Shown here piece after piece: positions 1-10,662 of a stretch of DNA of 64,000 nt. Position numbers and translations under genes: made by a program. The DNA is from Chamaelirium japonicum. Lineage: Eukaryota > Streptophyta > Magnoliopsida > Liliales > Melanthiaceae. Within the stretch, counting starts at the first letter, position 1. Every line of letters starts with the position of its first letter. The notes beneath the pieces are model-generated. The model did not search any database and was not told where the DNA came from. It worked only from the letters and a program-made list of their open reading frames with translations. The stretch is from the NCBI GenBank assembly GCA_947650365.1, contig OX393554.1, forward strand, positions 36,724,482-36,788,481, read 5' to 3'.

Positions 1-62
<62 letters not shown>
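1..62. repeat. (TA)n microsatellite
   Basis: The window opens in an uninterrupted TA dinucleotide run of about 31 copies. It may continue upstream. It lies just beyond the 3' end of the minus-strand BORCS8-like gene. Confidence 0.97.
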
Positions 63-64
<2 letters not shown>

Positions 65-133
65 TGCTTGTGTGTGTATTAGTGTAAGACAACAAACTAA
101 AATTGCATTTCAAAACATGAGCACCTGAGAATC

Positions 134-3100
134 TTACCCCTTTTTTGGTTGGGATGTTGACATGACAAGTAACGATCTATTTATGTCTCTAATCATCTCA
201 TCAGCAATAGGAAGGCCACACTCTGTCATTGACCTCACTACACTGATAGAATCCTCCAAGTCTTCAGTATGCAAGGTTATCTTGTTAACCTTCTCCTCAA
301 CCTTGTCCTAAAAAGGGGAAGTTAGATTAATATTTTTCTTAATAGGCAAACACTTGAAATTTCACGAAAACTAATGTAAATAAGTTGATGAATCTTAAGA
401 CTTATTGGTATTGGTAACGGTAAATAATGCAAAATAAAGATTATATATTCACCCATTATAGTATAGTTCATCCGCATCTACAAAAAAAAACATGAGTGAC
501 CACTATCCTTGTAAAACAATGAGCATATTACAGACATATAAACAAAATGTTTTTCAAGGAAAATATCAGATAAAGGTTTCAAGTTGGCCACAGATGTTTC
601 ATGTAGCTTGAGACAACATATAAATGACCAGGATTTTCAAGTGCTTAACCTTAATATTTATGGTATACTCTTAGCATAACATGTGAAGCATAGATATCAA
701 AATTAGTTAGTTGTAAAGTGACAACTGTGAATGGGATTTCTCTCTTTATTTTCTTCACTAGTCATCACAACTCAACCATAGGGATCCACACATTAGATAC
801 ATCTGATACTGATTATGAATAAAGTTCTAGAAAATGAGTCAATAGAAAGCCCTGCCATGATGAAATTCCATGCACTATATCCATCCATAAAAAGTAAAAA
901 CCATATCCAATAGTATCCCGCGATATAATTATTAATGCATTGCTACAAACACCAACCACTACATATCAATTGTATCAAGGCCCTGAGTCAAATCCAACAC
1001 CTGGAGATAGTCTCCCGCGTGCGTCCCATGTACATGAATCCTCCAACGGTACACGTCTCCTCGAGCCATTAAACTTCTGAATCATCCCTATAATGCAGGG
1101 TGGGTCAAGGATGGCCCCTCACTGTGTCATTCATAAGTGGTGTGTCCGCTTTTCTGTTGGCTAGTATGTAGATGACATCTGATCCAATGTCGTGGATACG
1201 AACCGTTGCCACATTTTACTAGGTAGGCCTTGGGCATTTGATAAAGACATGTGCCATAATTAAGGACCAACACTTATTTCTTTATCAAAGAAAGTGAGGA
1301 AATTACTTTAGAATCTGAAAAGGCCACTACAATATCATTATCTAGCATACTTGCTTTCAATAGCTACATCAAGTACATGCACCGTAGGATCGACCAGAGA
1401 CTCCATAGTGATAGCATCCGAGCTTATGAGTTAGGTGAGTCCGGTGAGGTCATCATACACTTGACACATAGATCCTTCGCATCTAATGATCGGTGAAAAT
1501 TGTCTCACTAATATTATCGAGCCCAGATAAATGTAGTTGTTTGTCACTTTCAAGTAGGTGATCTAATTATAATCATGCTTAGGCCAGAACGGTGTTCCCG
1601 GGTGTTGTAAAGATACTGCATGCCTGCAATGCAGGCCCGGTTTAAAACCTTGAAATGGCTGGAATCGAATACAGGTGGTCGAACCTCCGTCTTAATTTGC
1701 GATTAAATCGGATTTAAATGTAGAGGACATTGTCGAGTTTAAAGGTCCGATAATCATTCCTTCATGCCCCTTTGAGCTTAAGCCTGATTAGAAACATCCA
1801 CTAGATATCACCCCAACTGTTGTTGCCACCTCTACCTCCTTTGTAGGCCCGAGAATGTCAGACAAGATCTAGACGATATCAATCTCTACGCATGTGGAGG
1901 TTACCAGCGATACTTCATGTGGTTGCGTGGACGAGTGGACACAGACGAGACGTGGATCTCACGAGAGTAGTAGTAGCGAGTCTAGCGACTAGACCCAGAC
2001 TTGCTAGAGCAGTATTAGAGCTCCATTTTGCCGGAGGCAATATTCTTTCAGCTGAAAAGAGTTGGTGTGGACACCATAGACAACACACCTGATCTACAGA
2101 TGTATCGACAGTGTCATCGGCAGACGAAACTCCAACTTTCTTTGAAGCAGGGCAGCTAGCCATTATTATCGGAATAGAGCATGTGGATTTGGGTTTTTTT
2201 ATTTTATTTCGTTATTTTTCTTAGGGGAATGTTAGTCCCATATTGTCTAGAGAATTAGTGTTAGGGTCGCTTGGGCTCTATATAAATGACCCCAAGCCCT
2301 TGTTATCAGTATACATCGATGAATTAAAAAAACTGTTTCCTCCTCTGAATGTAGGCCTCCGAGGTGAGACTTCTCAACTCGGTGGGACCCCCCTCCCTTC
2401 TTTCTGTCTGGTTCAATGTTTTAAAAAGCGTTAGGCGGACCTAAGGGGGTAGGGGAGTTTCCAAGCGGTTAGGCAGATGCCTAGGCGGATGCCCAGAGAT
2501 TAAGGCACCTAAAATTTTATAAAATATTTTACTTACAATTTGCATAACTATTACGTTTACAGTGTCATCCTTCTTCCAGAAGTTCACAATGGGCCAAAGG
2601 TGCCGCTATGATCATTCTTTTAGGTGGTCAAAATGGATCAAGGGAGCCACTACACACTAATGTACTAATTAAAAATAATAATAAGAGAAGATTAAAATTT
2701 TTAAAAAATGAAGGAGATAAATGAAAGAAAGGAAACTTACGAATGCTCATTGTCATCAAGGCGCAGTAAGGTGCGCGCCTCGAAGCGAGATGCAGATATG
2801 CATCTCAAGCGCGTTCTGGCGAGACGCGTGCAGCAAGGCACGCGTCTTAGGCGCCTTTGGAGCCTTTGGCGCAAGGCGCAGGGCGGCCGAGGCACGCGCC
2901 TTGATGCATTTTGGGTTTTGGTCTTCAAGTTTTGGTTTTTTTTTTGTGATTTTGGTTTATTTCGGTTTCTTTCCAGTTTGTTTTCAGTTTTTGGTTTTTT
3001 TTTTGGGGTTTTGGTTTTTTATTTCGATTCTTTTCGGTTTGAATAAAAGAGCCCAGCTCTCCTTAGAGCCTGACTCTTTCATTTTGTTACTCAACATTGT

Positions 3101-4708
3101 TATGAGTTCTCATTTAGCAGTTATCACTTATGAGTATTGTATGCATTTAACTTATGAATATGATGTTGGCATGCTGCATAATAACTTGTGAATTATTATT
3201 TTCACTCAAATTGTTCATTTGATGGCCACTAGTTATGAGTTATAAGTATTGTACGCTTTTATTGTGTTGATTTAATTGAATTGCGGTTAAATTTCTCTTT
3301 TTTTTCATGCAATATAATTTTTTATGAAATTTAGATTTTTTATAATTATTATTAATTTTTTTAAGAAAAAAAATATTTTTGGCGTGCGTCTTGCGCCTTA
3401 CACACTAAGGCGTGCGTCTTGCGCCTCAGGCTCCAATGGCACCTTGCACCTCAAGCATGCCTCATCGCCTCGACAACACTGCGAATACTTTCTAGGATAA
3501 CATCAACGACCCTTCTCCTATGAATATCGAGGAAAGCAGGTCTCAACTTAGACAATGCTATTTTTAAGTCCCAAAATGCCTAAACGAGTGCCCGAACCAC
3601 TTTTTAGAATAGTGGCTTAGTTGTGCACCCGAGCCCACGACCCCCTATATGTTCCCCTCTGTGCCCGAGGCCACCGTATTGGCTCCCTCCATGCCCGAGG
3701 ACACCGCCTCGGCTCCCTCTACGCCCGAGGCTACATCCCTACTCCCTCTCACGCACACCCAAACGCACGGCTCTGCCTAAACCTGCGACGATTAAAATCA
3801 ATTGACGAGATGTGTAATAAATTCTCATCCTTTAAGCTGATTAAAGGTCTTTGTGTTAATAATTGGGAAGCCCTAAGCTGATAGTTATTTTGACCTAATC
3901 ATAGTTGAATAATTATGTGTTTGCACTACTAGTGGGAATAATTTCACAGACCTCTTTGCATATGCACATACCCCACACAGCCCCTGCATCAACGTGACTT
4001 CCTAAATGCTATTTTGAAATATTATAAGTGGGAGAAGCTTTTAAAGATGGCCGATCATACATTCATTTCTTTAATCCTAAAGGAGACTAATGCAGCTTCC
4101 ATTGGCAAATTCAAACCTATCGCAGTCCTCCTCAACATTCCACTTGCCGCAAGCATGCAACTACTATAGATCTGAGCAATTGATCCATGATTTGATGGAG
4201 ATCCACGCCACCCAATTCCGAGATAGGAAAGAAAAATCACATTTTGCAGTTAAACAAATAGGTAATTAGGGTTCATTCCATAGATTGAGACACTTTTTCG
4301 ATGACCGCTGATCAACCCAACATCAACCCTCGTGATGAATCGACATCGTGATGATTCCATTCCATCAAGCGGAGCAATCGATTGGGTGGATGAGAAGATG
4401 AAATCCGAGGAGGAGGAGGAGGAGGAGGAGGAGGGGGAGAGATGATACCTTGACGGTGAGGAGGTAGGGCATGGAGGTGTGGGCGTGCTGCTGGACGAAG
4501 AAGAGCCCCACCGAGGGCTCGTTCGCCAGATACTTGATCATCTCATCCACGCCTTCTTTCACTGCTCCTCCCCCCGCCACCCAACAAAAGATCCAAATTA
4601 AACAAATTAACCAGTAAATCCGAATCCGAATTCCGGCTAAGACGTTGAAGGGGGGACGAAGGATCAGGTACCGTTCAGGAAGCCATCCACGGTCGAGAAT
4701 CCGTACAT
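134..4708 (-). CDS. BORCS8-like small protein, three exons
   Basis: This is a spliced gene assembled by eye. Exon 1 is 4708-4672, exon 2 is 4561-4449 and exon 3 is 307-134. All four splice sites are GT/AG and the phases match, giving 107 codons before TAA at 136-134. The protein starts MYGFSTVDGFLN. A central motif, IKYLANEPSVGLFFVQQH, is followed by a helical C-terminal half (DKVEEKVNKITLHTEDLEDS) ending QPKKG. The ANEPSV core and total size resemble animal BORCS8 (about 119 aa), a subunit of the BORC complex that positions lysosomes with kinesin; plants have similar small proteins. The family call rests on recall of that motif, so it is moderate; the gene structure is firm. The start was chosen because no in-frame ATG is visible further upstream. 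The second intron is 4141 bp and full of repeat debris. A MULE sits 565 bp upstream of the ATG. Confidence 0.72.
308..2229. other. Proximal part of the 4.1-kb intron, no gene seen
   Basis: This AT-rich sequence lies inside the second intron of the BORCS8-like gene. The open frames are short, and the two overlapping ones near 1892-2163 look accidental. A 25-bp segment near 456-480 has splice-like borders on the minus strand, but the flanking exons already join in frame without it. Confidence 0.55.
2230..2425 (+). mobile_element. LTR-like fragment (solo LTR or TRIM remnant)
   Basis: It opens TGTTAGTCCCATATTG, a typical start of short plant LTRs. It has a TATA box (CTATATAAATGA, about 2278-2289) followed by a leader-like stretch. 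No internal domain or second LTR was found, and the right border is uncertain. It is inside the long intron. Confidence 0.4.
2435..3480. repeat. GC-rich fold-back type repeat in the intron
   Basis: GC-rich clusters built on GGCGC/GCGCC words (about 2757-2905 and 3379-3475) flank an AT-rich centre with T-tracts. This resembles a dispersed non-autonomous repeat often seen in plant introns. The class is not established and the borders are approximate. The open frames across it are accidental. Confidence 0.4.
3648..3765. repeat. About 30-bp minisatellite, three to four copies
   Basis: Copies of a unit beginning GCCCGAGG and ending GGCTCCCTC follow one another with a few substitutions. They generate proline/arginine-rich frames that are not genes. 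The array lies in the long intron of the BORCS8-like gene. Confidence 0.65.
4402..4440. repeat. (GAG)n microsatellite beside a splice donor
   Basis: This GGA-rich triplet run lies in the intron immediately downstream (minus strand) of the exon-2 donor at 4448-4447. The transcript would carry a CU-rich tract a few bases after the donor. Confidence 0.85.
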
Positions 4709-5263
4709 CTTGCCGGAGAAGCGCCGGTGCTCATCACTACCGATTGCCTTTGTGGAGGGGGGCGGGGGAGGGAGGGAGGAGGAGATAAGGGCGGTGGCGA
4801 GACTGGTGGGTGATGAGAGAGCACAGATGAGGTGGGCGGCGAACGTCAGGGTGGGAGTGTGGGACCGACGACCGAGGCGGGGGAGGTAAAAGAGCGGGTG
4901 AAATTGGGTGGAAGTGGCTTTGGGGGAATACTACATAGATGTTACCTCTGTGACAAAAGGATAACAACCCTCAAAAATTTTTGATGTAAGATTTGCAATG
5001 TAAACCATTCTAAAATCTATATGAAAATACTTTATAGATCTCTTGTGTTGAGATTTGGCCTTTGGAAGCTGAACCCGGATCGAAACAATTCGTGGGGATA
5101 AGATCGAGTCGAAGACGGATAAGAAAGGTCCTGAGGGAATCCCTCGTTACCTGGATGAAGGAAGACCTACCATCAGGGCCAAAGATTCGCTCGGGTAAAC
5201 TGGTGGTCAATCTGTGCGAGCGTGTGGTAGAGGAAAAATGGTGAAAAGTGGGAAGCGCTATCA
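4709..5263 (-). promoter_or_regulatory. 5' UTR and upstream region of the BORCS8-like gene
   Basis: A CT-rich segment (minus strand, 4709-4870) is consistent with a plant 5' UTR or core promoter. No clear TATA box was identified. A plus-strand frame at 5062-5244 (60 aa) shows no recognisable motif and is not called. The MULE's target duplication begins at 5264. Confidence 0.4.
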
Positions 5264-5273
5264 TTTGAAAGAT
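5264..5273. repeat. MULE target-site duplication, left
   Basis: TTTGAAAGAT lies directly before the left inverted repeat (GAGGTTTTTACC). An identical 10-mer follows the right inverted repeat. Confidence 0.95.
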
Positions 5274-5355
5274 GAGGTTTTTACCGAAATGGCCACCAAC
5301 TCTCAACTATTGTTGAGAATGGACCCCGTCAAAAAATTTGCACGAAAATGGCCAC
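5274..5355 (+). repeat. MULE terminal inverted repeat, left (82 bp)
   Basis: It starts GAGGTTTTTACCGAAATGG and ends CACGAAAATGGCCAC. It matches the reverse complement of 16798-16879 except at one position (TTTG versus TCTG near 5338). It contains a small internal hairpin, CTCAAC-TATT-GTTGAG. Confidence 0.95.
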
Positions 5356-5778
5356 CGGCACGTGGGAAACAGGTCGCACGGTGACACTAAGCAGGTAAAA
5401 AGACATATTGACCCTTACCACTGTAAAAACCTATCGCGGCTGGGTAACTTGGTTTCTTACGAGTTTTGAGAGAAAATCGAGCCTTTCGTCTTGTTTTCGT
5501 CACGAACAACCTTCGTCGAGGCTGCGTCCGACAACCTCCAACTCAACCGGCTGCGTCGTCGTGGCTGGGTAACTTGGTTTCGCCGAGGCTGCGTCGTCGA
5601 GGGTTCGTCGTCGAGGGTTTGTCACGATCAACCGTCGTCGAGGGTTCGTCGGACCGGCGTCAACGTCAACAGTCGCTGAGGCTTCGTCGTTGAGGCTTCG
5701 TCGCTGAGGCTTCGTCGGATTTGCCAAGGTATGCTCTATAGACCCAAATCCTTAGCCCTATTTTTTCTAATCTAGTTT
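5356..5778. repeat. MULE left subterminal region, CGTCG-rich
   Basis: From about 5505 the sequence is built from imperfect copies of short words such as TTCGTCGAGG and GGTTCGTCG. Arginine-rich frames on both strands are by-products. The CGTC core is shared with the 91-bp arrays and the right subterminal region. Confidence 0.6.
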
Positions 5779-6715
5779 TCGTCGCAAACAAAATCACAGT
5801 CTTAAACTGTGAGACGAAAATCAGACGAAATAACAACTTTCGTCTAGTTTTCGTCGCCGTAAATCACAGTCAGTTCTGGCAGACTGGCTATTGCCTGTGT
5901 GACGAAAACCGGACGAAATAACAAATTTCGTCTAGTTTTCGTCGCCGATAAATCACAGTCAGTTCTGGCCGAGACTGGCTATGGCCTGTGTGACGAAAAT
6001 CGGACGAAATAACAAATTTCGTCTAGTTTTCGTCGCCGAAAAATCACAGTCAGTTCTGGCAGAGACTGGCTGTGGCCTGTGTGACGAAAATCGGACGAAA
6101 TAACAAATTTCGTCTAGTTTTCGTCGCCGATAAATCATAGTCATTTTTGGCAGAGACTGGCTATGGTCTGTTTGACGAAAATCGGACGAAATAACAAATT
6201 TCGTCTAGTTTTCGTCGCCGATAAATCACAGTCAGTTCCGGCAGAGACTGGCTATGGTCTGTTTGACGAAAATCGGACGAAATAACAAATTTCGTCTAGT
6301 TTTCGTCGCCGATAAATCACAGTCAGTTCTGGCAGAGACTGGCTATGGTCTGTTTGACGAAAATCGGACGAAATAACAAATTTCGTCTAGTTTTCGTCGC
6401 CGATAAATCACAGTCAGTTCTGGCAGAGACTGGCTATGGTCTGTTTGACGAAAATCGGACGAAATAACAAATTTCGTCTAGTTTTCGTCGCCGATAAATC
6501 ACAGTCAGTTCTGGCCGAGACTTGCTATGGCCTGTGTGGCGAAAATCGGACGAAATAACAAATTTCATCTAGTTTTCATCGCCGAAAAATCACAGTCAGT
6601 TCTGGCAGTTCTGCCCGAGACTTGCATTGAGCTGTGTGACGAAAGTTGGACGAAAATTAGACGAAATTACAAATTTCGGCTATGTTTCGTTGCCGAAAAT
6701 TCACAATCAGTTGAT
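5779..6715 (+). repeat. 91-bp tandem array A (about 10 copies)
   Basis: The unit is 91 bp. Each copy contains a nested inverted repeat: outer arms GACGAAAA / TTTTCGTC and inner arms GACGAAAT / ATTTCGTC around a short spacer. A conserved tail follows, with CACAGTCAGTTCTGGC. Middle copies are nearly identical and edge copies degrade. The same unit in the same orientation forms array B on the other side of the protease gene. Confidence 0.93.
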
Positions 6716-6866
6716 AAATTCTTTACCTGTATCCATGGACTAATGGAAGGATATTTTGTTCAATCTAGAAACTGAGAGATCAATTCTCTTCAAACAAAGC
6801 TTACAGTATTTTCGTATTTGGAGAATAACTAATAGTAGTTTCGTCATATATATATTTTGTTTACAG

Positions 6867-9800
6867 ATGGTGAAGAGAAGCCGTGGTCGTGGGCGTTCTC
6901 GTGGACTTGGTGATAGGGACAATCCTTCTGCTTCTATAATTACACAACCTATTGAAGTACAGAAAAAGAAAAGAAAGATAGAAGAGGGAGAGAATGTTGA
7001 AAAGAAAGTGGCCACGGACCTAAGTGAAAGATTAAGGTATTTTGGTAAAGCTTCTGCAAGGAACAGCATTAAATACCTTAATGAAATTGAGGAGCACTTC
7101 AAGGCAATGGATACAAAAAACAATTCTACAGATATGATGGAGAGGATGAAAAGGAGTTGTTTTGGTTTCTTATTTGATTGGAGACGCGGAGCACGAGCTA
7201 TGATTTCCCCAAGTGTCATTCATTATTTGTGGCAAAGACACTTAGGTGGTCTCAAGTTTGATTTGGATGGCCAGACTATTTCCTTCTCTCCGTTGGAGTT
7301 TTCTTTAGTTTCTGGACTCCGGTTTTGTCTTGGGCCTCCTCCTCCGATGCTAGAGATAGGGTCAGACAACTTGAGAAGCAGATACTCTCCACGCGGGGCT
7401 ACTCAGGCCTCCTTAATGGCTTCAATCATAGCAACTGCAGTTCCAGATGATGCAATTAAACTTTCTTTGGTACTTCTTTTGGAAAGTGTCATTCTTGGGA
7501 GCAACAAGAATGTCAACGTACCGAAAAGATATTTGAGATTGGTGGATGATCTGGACGGTTTCAATAGCTACCCTTGGGGTAACCTCTGTTATAGCAATAT
7601 TATATCTGGGCTTGAAGGTGCAGTAAATGTTACTTAGTGGCCACCAAAGTATAATATTTTTGGATGCATGTACATTTTACAGGTATTATTCTATACATAA
7701 ACAATTCATAGTATCTATTGTTTGATATTTGTATTAATTTTTCTTTAATTATTTGCTACAGGCATGGGTATTCGAACGGATTCCCCAACTGGGGAGTGTA
7801 TGTGCCATGATGCTTGAGCATCCAAGATGGCCGAGATTACTCAATTGGTATGACACAAGAGTAACGTCACACCAAAGAATAAATGATATTGTGAATTCAA
7901 ATAAAGTAAGTATATGAGTTTTTAATTGCTTAGATTAAAGTAATAGATGCATCGTATAATTATTAATTTTTTTGTCTGAATGTATTAATAGGCTCAGATT
8001 TTGAAAGAGCTGACTCTCACAGAAGAGGAGAAGACAAATGATCTGCTGCAAAACCTATTTGATGCTGAGGCTTCTCCCTTCGAAGGCAATCAGCTGTTGT
8101 TGACTGCACCGGAAGCTGAAGGATTCTCCTCACTTGAGGAGAAATTTGAAAAAAAATTATGCTCACTTCAGGAGAAGTTTGAGGAAAGATTCTCCTCACT
8201 TGAGGAGAATTATGAAAAGAAGATCTCCTCAATTGAGGAGAAATATGAAAAGAAGATCTCCTCACTTGAGGAGAGAGTTGGAGAACTATTATGCATCATT
8301 GCAGAGAGTCAGGTAAACCAATAACGATTCCTATGTATTCTATAATTATTTGCTTTTTGTATACGTATGCATTAACTATATGTTTATCTTTAACGGTATG
8401 TGCAGAAGGAGAAGGACAAGAAGAAGGAGGATGAGGAGGAGGAGAAGGAGGATGAGGAGAAGAAGAAGAAGGAGGAGGAGGAGGAGGAGGAGGAGGAGAA
8501 GAAGGAGAATGAGAAGAAGAAGGAGGATGAGGATGAGGATGAGGATGAGGAGGAGAAGGAGAAGGAGAAGAAGAACGAGAAGAAGGAGGAGGAGGAGGAG
8601 GAGGAGGAGAAGGAGAAGGTGAAGGAGGAGAAAAAAGAAAAGGATAAAATGGAGAAGGAGAAGGAGAAGAAGGAGAATGATGAGGAGGGAGACGAGGTGG
8701 TGGTGGAGAGGGTTACATTCAAAGGTTTAACATCACAGCGGTTGAAGAAACCGGGTCAAAAAATAAGCTCTCCATACACCACCTACAAAAAGAGAAAAAT
8801 TCTCCGTAAGGAAATACAAGAAGAGGAGGTCGTTGACGTGGAAAAATCGATAAGAAGACTTTCGTCTGAAGAGAGAGAGACAATGATAGCTTTTCTTGAT
8901 AACAACAGAAATAATTTGTAAGTATAGTCACTATATAATCTATTTTTGAATGATAACATATTTTGCCTCTTAGTAATTAATTGTATCATTGTCAATATAG
9001 GCCTGAAGTTGTAATTGATGGGTTCTTTATAACCCCTTACTTAATTAACAAACTATATGAGCGCACATCATGGGTGATGAGCGAGGTGAGTTTATATCAA
9101 TTATTTTTTTTGATATATCTCGATATGTCATATTTAATCGTTTAAAACTTTATATTGTTGCAGCACATTGATGTATATATGTACTTACTTGAAGAGCGCA
9201 AGTTAAGGAATAAGACCAGTACAACATTCACCATTTCTTTGGCTAGGACATATTCTTGGGTATATCTCTCATTCTTAATAGTATTTGTATAAAAATTTTT
9301 CTCACAATTCAATAAATATTTATTATTCATGTTTGAATTGCAGATATTATGTCAAACATGCTATAAGGATTGGAAGGACTTTGTACAAAGTTACGATAAA
9401 AGCAACCTAGATAAAGATCACCTTATGTATGCCTTCATTGCATCATATAGGTGGCCCAAAGAATTCGGTTGTCCTCTCAAAGATGATAAAGGGGATATCA
9501 TTCCGTTATGGAAGTGTTCATACGTAATAATCCCTATCAATGAAGAAAACCAACATTGGTATCTTGGGATTCTTCATATGCAGGATAGGCAATTAGTTTT
9601 GATAGACTCTCTTTATAGTGACCCTGTTTCTAAGTATAGGAAAAAGATAGAAGCATTTTTAGAAATTCTACCAATGTTTTTAAATTTTTTGGGAGATGAA
9701 AATGCATTACAGGGTGCAAAATGGATAAGCAAGAATGGTAAAGATCATCCTAGGCAAAACAATGGGTAAGTTTTTATTACGAAATGCTGACAATAAAATA

Positions 9801-10065
9801 TTAGTCCTTTTATACAACTAACAATTTTATATGTTATATAGGTTTGATTGTGGCGTATTTTTGATGTGTTTTGCCAATTATTATAGCTGCAACAAAAAGA
9901 TCGATTTCAGTCAGGTATAATATTTAGTTGTTTGCAATGTAATATTCAGTCAGTTATAATATTCAATAATTACACTTGCAATCTAATTGTTTAAATTTGT
10001 AGGTTGATATGACCTCATTTCGAAGGCGAATTGCATATCAAATTTTGCATAAATATGTAGATTGA
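6867..10065 (+). CDS. DUF1985 / coiled-coil / ULP1-like cysteine protease gene of the MULE, nine exons
   Basis: Exons by eye: 6867-7682, 7762-7905, 7992-8312, 8406-8917, 9001-9085, 9164-9259, 9344-9765, 9842-9914, 10003-10065. All introns are GT-AG and phases agree; 844 codons. Order: basic N-terminus; DUF1985-like domain (about 90-290); five 11-residue coiled-coil repeats (about 366-420); Glu/Lys-rich tract (from 428); C48 peptidase with His729 (NQHWYLG), Asp746 (LIDSL), Gln796 and Cys802 (NGFDCGVFL). ULP1 enzymes cut SUMO precursors or conjugates; a nuclear SUMO-related role is inferred only. One in-frame TAG (7635-7637, codon 257) interrupts exon 1. An in-frame alternative donor after 7622 would remove it along with 20 codons. 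An acceptor-like TTTACAG just before the ATG suggests a 5'-UTR intron. The gene lies between 91-bp arrays A and B. Confidence 0.85.
8406..8692 (+). repeat. GAG/AAG/GAT triplet tract coding a Glu/Lys-rich segment
   Basis: This near-pure purine triplet repeat inside exon 4 of the protease gene encodes about 95 mostly Glu and Lys residues. The length is probably variable between copies. The Ser/Phe frame on the opposite strand and the Arg frame are artefacts of composition. Confidence 0.9.
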
Positions 10066-10159
10066 AGGGCCATGACGATTGGGATGACTCGATGCATCAA
10101 AGAACTTGTTATTTGTTGGAATTTGTAATTTGTAATATGTTATACTTTGTTGTAATTTG

Positions 10160-10625
10160 TAATGGAAGGGCTATGACTGAAGGAATGACTCGATGATTTG
10201 GAAGTTGGATCAAAGTTATTTGTAATTTGTTGGAATTTGTAATGGAATGATATATTGTTTGTAATTGTTGGAAGTTGGATCAAAGTTATTTGTAATTTGT
10301 TGGAATTTGTAATGGAATGATATGTTGTTTGTAATTTGTTGGAAGTTGGATCACAGTGAAATTTGTAATGGAATGATATGTTGTTTGTAATGGAATGATA
10401 TGTTGTTTGTAATTTATTGGAAGTTGGATCACAGTGAAATTTGTAATGGAATGATATGTTGTTTGTAATGGAATGATATGTTGTTTGTAATTTGTTGGAA
10501 GTTGGATCACAGTGAAATTTGTAATGGAATGATATGTTGTTTGTAATGGAATGATATGTTGTTTGTAATTTGTTGGAAGTTGGAATGATATGTTGTTTGT
10601 AATTTATTGTAATTTGCATCACAGT
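10160..10625 (+). repeat. 78-bp AT-rich tandem array after the protease gene
   Basis: A 78-bp period is visible from GGATCACAG at about 10348, 10426 and 10504. Shorter sub-repeats of GGAATGATATGTTGTTTG occur around it. It follows the protease stop codon by about 100 bp and probably lies in the 3' UTR or beyond. The minus-strand 170-aa frame through it is a repeat artefact. Confidence 0.88.
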
Positions 10626-10662
10626 GAAACCTGCCAGAGACTGCCCATACAACCTGTTAAAA

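Noticed and set aside
456-480. Possible 25-bp micro-exon (minus strand) between exons 2 and 3 of the BORCS8-like gene
   Set aside because: Exons 2 and 3 already join in phase (K|D) into a continuous protein; adding 25 bp would break the frame.
5062-5244. 60-aa plus-strand frame upstream of the MULE
   Set aside because: No recognisable motif, no start or splice context, and a competing 98-aa frame on the other strand; neither is supported.
5779-6715. CRISPR-like direct repeat array
   Set aside because: Repeats are adjacent with no unique spacers, in a plant transposon; it is an ordinary tandem array.
8350-8722. Arg-rich plus-strand and Ser/Phe-rich minus-strand frames
   Set aside because: They are shadow frames of the Glu/Lys triplet tract in exon 4 of the protease gene.
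10140-10652. 170-aa minus-strand frame rich in HSITNNISFHYK
   Set aside because: Its periodicity equals the 78-bp AT-rich array.
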